A DNA stretch of 57,915 nt, taken from contig JAQSDX010000019.1 in NCBI GenBank assembly GCA_029946125.1, positions 1 through 57,915 on the forward strand. Direction: 5' to 3'. Position numbers and translations under genes: made by a program. The stretch is from Candidatus Methylobacter titanis (lineage in GTDB: Bacteria > Pseudomonadota > Gammaproteobacteria > Methylococcales > Methylomonadaceae). The notes beneath the pieces are model-generated. The model made no database searches. It had not been told where the DNA came from and saw only the letters and a program-made list of their open reading frames with translations. Of the stretch, positions 54,710 through 57,915 are shown in pieces. Each line of letters begins with the position of its first letter. Position 1 is the stretch's first letter.

Positions 54710-57700
54710 ATGACTGATTTCATCATCAACAGTTCGCTAAAAGACCGCTTTATAGTGCTGCTCGGTGCGATTATCCTGGCATTGGCAGGCGTTTGGTCGT
54801 TTAAAAACATGCCATTGGACGCGATACCGGATTTATCCGATGTACAGGTCATTGTGTTTACCGATTATGAAGGCCAGTCACCGCAGGTTATTGAAGATCA
54901 GATTACCTACCCGTTAACTACCGCCATGCTGGCGGTGCCGCATGCCAAAGTGGTGCGCGGCTATTCCTTTTTTGGTCTGTCGTTTGTCTACATCATTTTC
55001 GAAGACGGCACCGATATTTACTGGGCAAGATCGCGGGTGTTGGAATATCTTAATTATGTTAAAGGTCGATTGCCGCCAGGCGTTACCCCGACCTTGGGTC
55101 CCGATGCCACCGGCGTCGGCTGGATTTACGAATACGCGCTGGTCGATAAAACCGGCAAGCATGATCTGGCGCAGCTGCGCTCCATTCAGGACTGGTATTT
55201 ACGCTATCCCTTGCAAACCGTTTCCGGTGTGTCCGAAGTGGCCTCGGTGGGCGGCTACGTCAAGCAATATCAGGTGGAAGTTGATCCTAATAGCTTGCAA
55301 GCCTATCAAATTCCGTTATCCACCGTTATTACTGCGATCAAGCGATCTAATAATGATGTCGGCGGCCGTCTGTTTGAAATGGGCGAAACCGAATATATGG
55401 TCAGGGGCCTGGGCTATATCAAATCCATCGCCGACCTCAAAACCATCCCGGTGGGTGTCGATGCCAATGGCACGCCGATACGTTTGCAGGATGTCGCCCA
55501 TATTCAGATTGGCCCGGAACTGCGTCGTGGCATCGTGGAACTGAATGGCGAAGGCGAAGTGGCCGGCGGTGTAGTGATTATGCGCTTTGGCGAAAACGCC
55601 CTGGCGACCATTAAAGATGTGCGCAAAAAGCTGGACGAATTAAAAAAAGGCTTGCCGGAAGGCGTTGAGATCGTCACCGTTTATGACCGCGGCAGTTTGA
55701 TTGAGCGCGCAGTGGGCACACTCAATGAGGCGTTGATTCAGGAGCTGATTATTGTCTGTGCCTTGGTCGCCTTGTTTCTGCTGCATTTGCGTTCATCGTT
55801 AGTGATTGTTATTACCTTACCCTTAGGGATTTTGATGGCCTTCATCGTGATGAAATGGCAAGGCATAAACGCCAATATCATGTCTCTGGGCGGCATTGCT
55901 CTTGCGATTGGCGACATGGTTGATGGGGCGGTGGTGATGGTTGAAAATGCCCACAAACACCTTGCCGCCGCCGCTGAAAAAAAACAGGCTGAACTGAGCG
56001 AAAAAGAACGCTGGCAAATCATCGGCGAATCATCCAGGGAAGTGGGTGCAGGCCTGTTTTTCTCGCTGCTGGTCATTACCGTTTCCTTCCTGCCGATCAT
56101 CACCATGGAGGCGCAGGAAGGCCGATTATTCAGTCCGCTGGCTTACACCAAAACCTACGCAATGGGGGCAGCCGCGATCTTGACCATCACCTTAGTGCCG
56201 GTGTTGGTGGGTTATTTTGTTCGCGGCAAAATCATTCCTGAGAAGAAAAATCCGATCAACCGTTTTTTGCATTTTATTCACTCGCCGGTTTTGAAACTGG
56301 CGATGCGTTGGCGGCCACTGACATTAATAATAGCCGCGCTGTTGATGGCCTCAACACTATACCCGTTGTCCAAAATCGGCAGTGAATTCATGCCGCCTCT
56401 GGATGAAGGCGATATTCTCTACATGCCGTCTACATTTCCCGGCATATCCATCACCAAGGCCAAAGAACTGTTACAGCAGACCGACAAGATGCTGAAAACA
56501 TTTCCCGAAGTCCATCATGTTTTTGGCAAAATCGGCAGGGCTGAAACGGCAACCGATGCGGCCCCGTTAATGATGATGGAAACGACTATTCAGCTGAAAC
56601 CGAAAGAGCAGTGGCCTGATCCTACCAAGACCACCCGGCAACTGATGGCTGAAATGGACAAGGCCATTCGTTTTCCAGGACTAGCCAACGCTTGGACCAT
56701 GCCGATAAAAACGCGTATCGACATGCTCTCTACCGGCATCAAAACACCGGTAGGCATCAAAGTTGCTGGTCCCGATTTGAACGTCTTGCAGTCGCTGTCG
56801 CTGGAAATCGAGCAGGCGATGAAGACCTTGCCGGAAACCTTGTCGGCCTATGGTGACCGTGCCGTCAGCGGCTATTTTCTGGATTTCGATATTAACCGCG
56901 AAGCGGCAGCGCGTTATGGACTGACCACCGGCGATGTGCAGGACGTTATTCAAAGCGCGATTGGCGGCATGAATATCACCGAGACTGTTGAAGGACTGGA
57001 ACGTTATCCGGTCAATCTGCGTTATCCTCGAGATTTGCGCGACAATCTGCAAGCGTTGCAGCGCGTATTAATTCCCACGCCCACGGGTAGCCAGATACCG
57101 TTGACCCTGGTGGCCGATATTAAATTCACCCGTGGCGCTGATGTGATTAAAACCGAAGATGCCAAACCTAATGCCTGGATCTATGTCGATATCAAAACGT
57201 CCGATATAGGGGGATTCGTTGCCCAGGCCCAAAAAAACCTGGCCGAACGCGTCAAACTCCCCGCCGGTTATACCGTTGCTTGGTCAGGTCAGTTCGAATA
57301 CATGGAACGTGCTGGCCAACGCTTACGCATAGTGGTACCCATTACCCTGCTACTGATTTTTATCCTGTTGTATAGTGCTTTTCGTAATCTGACCGAGCCG
57401 ACCATTGTGATGCTGGCCATCCCCTTTAGCCTGATTGGCGGCATCTGGCTAATCTACTGGCTCGGATTCAACCTGTCGATTGGGGTCTATGTCGGCTTTA
57501 TCGCTCTCGCCGGTACCGCCGCCGAAACCGGCGTCATGGTATTAAGTTTTATCGATATTGAAATTGAAAAACTGCGGGAGAAAAAACAGGCGCCGTTGAC
57601 CTGCGAAGAAATCAGGGCGGTTACAGAAGCCGCCACGGCTTTGCGGGTGCGGCCGGTAGCGATTACCTCGCTTGCCAATATCGTCGGTTTAATCCCGATT

Positions 57701-57892
57701 ATGTGGGCCACCGGCACCGGCGCCGATGTCACCCAGCGTGTCGCAGCCCCTGCGATGGGCGGTATGCTGACCGTACTGATATTAAGCCTTTTGGTGTTTC
57801 CGGTGATTTACAGCCTGGTGCTGCAGTTTCAGGAGAAACGCAAGCAAGGTATTAATGCATACTTACATTCAACTCATAAGTGCAATCGCTGA
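54710..57892 (+). CDS. cusA: copper/silver efflux RND transporter CusA
   Basis: This 1060-aa protein is an HME-family RND pump exporting metal ions with proton import. Twelve TM segments in the usual 1+5 by two pattern are visible (about 15-30, 340-545 and 875-1050). The RND signature IGDMVDGAVVMVENA with paired acidic residues is in TM4 (about 402-416). The porter domain has the Cu/Ag hallmarks: a Met-rich APLMMMET segment (about 622-629) and RIDMLSTG (about 669-676), which hold the methionines of CusA's binding triad. It therefore groups with CusA/SilA, not with CzcA (zinc/cobalt). GGGA precedes the start at a short distance. It is the last gene before the window ends. Confidence 0.95.
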   Translation: MTDFIINSSLKDRFIVLLGAIILALAGVWSFKNMPLDAIPDLSDVQVIVFTDYEGQSPQVIEDQITYPLTTAMLAVPHAKVVRGYSFFGLSFVYIIFEDGTDIYWARSRVLEYLNYVKGRLPPGVTPTLGPDATGVGWIYEYALVDKTGKHDLAQLRSIQDWYLRYPLQTVSGVSEVASVGGYVKQYQVEVDPNSLQAYQIPLSTVITAIKRSNNDVGGRLFEMGETEYMVRGLGYIKSIADLKTIPVGVDANGTPIRLQDVAHIQIGPELRRGIVELNGEGEVAGGVVIMRFGENALATIKDVRKKLDELKKGLPEGVEIVTVYDRGSLIERAVGTLNEALIQELIIVCALVALFLLHLRSSLVIVITLPLGILMAFIVMKWQGINANIMSLGGIALAIGDMVDGAVVMVENAHKHLAAAAEKKQAELSEKERWQIIGESSREVGAGLFFSLLVITVSFLPIITMEAQEGRLFSPLAYTKTYAMGAAAILTITLVPVLVGYFVRGKIIPEKKNPINRFLHFIHSPVLKLAMRWRPLTLIIAALLMASTLYPLSKIGSEFMPPLDEGDILYMPSTFPGISITKAKELLQQTDKMLKTFPEVHHVFGKIGRAETATDAAPLMMMETTIQLKPKEQWPDPTKTTRQLMAEMDKAIRFPGLANAWTMPIKTRIDMLSTGIKTPVGIKVAGPDLNVLQSLSLEIEQAMKTLPETLSAYGDRAVSGYFLDFDINREAAARYGLTTGDVQDVIQSAIGGMNITETVEGLERYPVNLRYPRDLRDNLQALQRVLIPTPTGSQIPLTLVADIKFTRGADVIKTEDAKPNAWIYVDIKTSDIGGFVAQAQKNLAERVKLPAGYTVAWSGQFEYMERAGQRLRIVVPITLLLIFILLYSAFRNLTEPTIVMLAIPFSLIGGIWLIYWLGFNLSIGVYVGFIALAGTAAETGVMVLSFIDIEIEKLREKKQAPLTCEEIRAVTEAATALRVRPVAITSLANIVGLIPIMWATGTGADVTQRVAAPAMGGMLTVLILSLLVFPVIYSLVLQFQEKRKQGINAYLHSTHKCNR

Positions 57893-57915
57893 GAATCGGA
57901 CTTGAAGGGGGCTAG

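Noticed and set aside
1-57915. tRNA, rRNA or known riboswitch genes
   Set aside because: Scanning intergenic regions by eye showed no TTCGA-type T-arm with flanking stem or other conserved RNA signature; covariance-model search was not possible.

Overview
The window looks like a chromosomal segment of a moderate-GC gammaproteobacterium. A methanotroph-like (Methylococcales-type) host is my best guess, from the combination of a SelD-oxidoreductase fusion with SelU, nifJ paired with a dihydroorotate-dehydrogenase-like gene, abundant short palindromic repeats, a T6SS and GspA/GspB. No gene here is diagnostic for methanotrophy, so this is inference.

Left part (1-16,990): a PAS-like/GGDEF/EAL enzyme is followed at once by a small BLUF photoreceptor, a likely blue-light to c-di-GMP module. 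Next come nifJ (pyruvate:ferredoxin/flavodoxin oxidoreductase) and an overlapping dihydroorotate-dehydrogenase-like flavoprotein. A cluster of stem-loop repeats abuts a 5'-truncated GH30 glycosidase. An AT-rich restriction-modification island follows: a C5-cytosine methyltransferase, an HNH endonuclease and Vsr. More palindromic elements and an orphan antitoxin carrying an in-frame stop close the island. A selenium pair (SelD fused to an NADH-dehydrogenase-like flavoprotein, plus SelU), the tRNA hydroxylase TrhO and a DnaJ-domain protein come next.

Middle (17,100-24,700, mostly minus strand): a porin, a family-3 solute-binding protein, a DAACS symporter and a 735-residue membrane protein lie in one direction, followed by MlaA. 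The 735-residue protein reads as a dCache sensor fused to a pentameric ligand-gated ion channel (Cys-loop-like) module. I consider this the strongest candidate for an undescribed sensory system.

T6SS (24,880-47,870, minus strand): a complete cluster runs tssB-tssC-(Hcp-like)-tssK-tssE-vgrG-(separate needle)-tssF-tssL-(small ORF)-tssG-tssA-PAAR-like-(ANL-fold pseudoenzyme)-lipase effector-clpV-tssM-tssJ-(unknown 298-aa protein). Unusual points are a spike apparently split over two genes, a tube protein unlike textbook Hcp, and an acyl-CoA-synthetase-like protein without its catalytic motifs lying between the PAAR-like tip and the lipase.

Right end (48,300-57,915): gspB-gspA (minus), a PfkB-family kinase (minus), then a divergent plus-strand CusC-CusB-CusA copper/silver efflux operon. 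The 5' end of cusC overlaps a palindromic repeat element.
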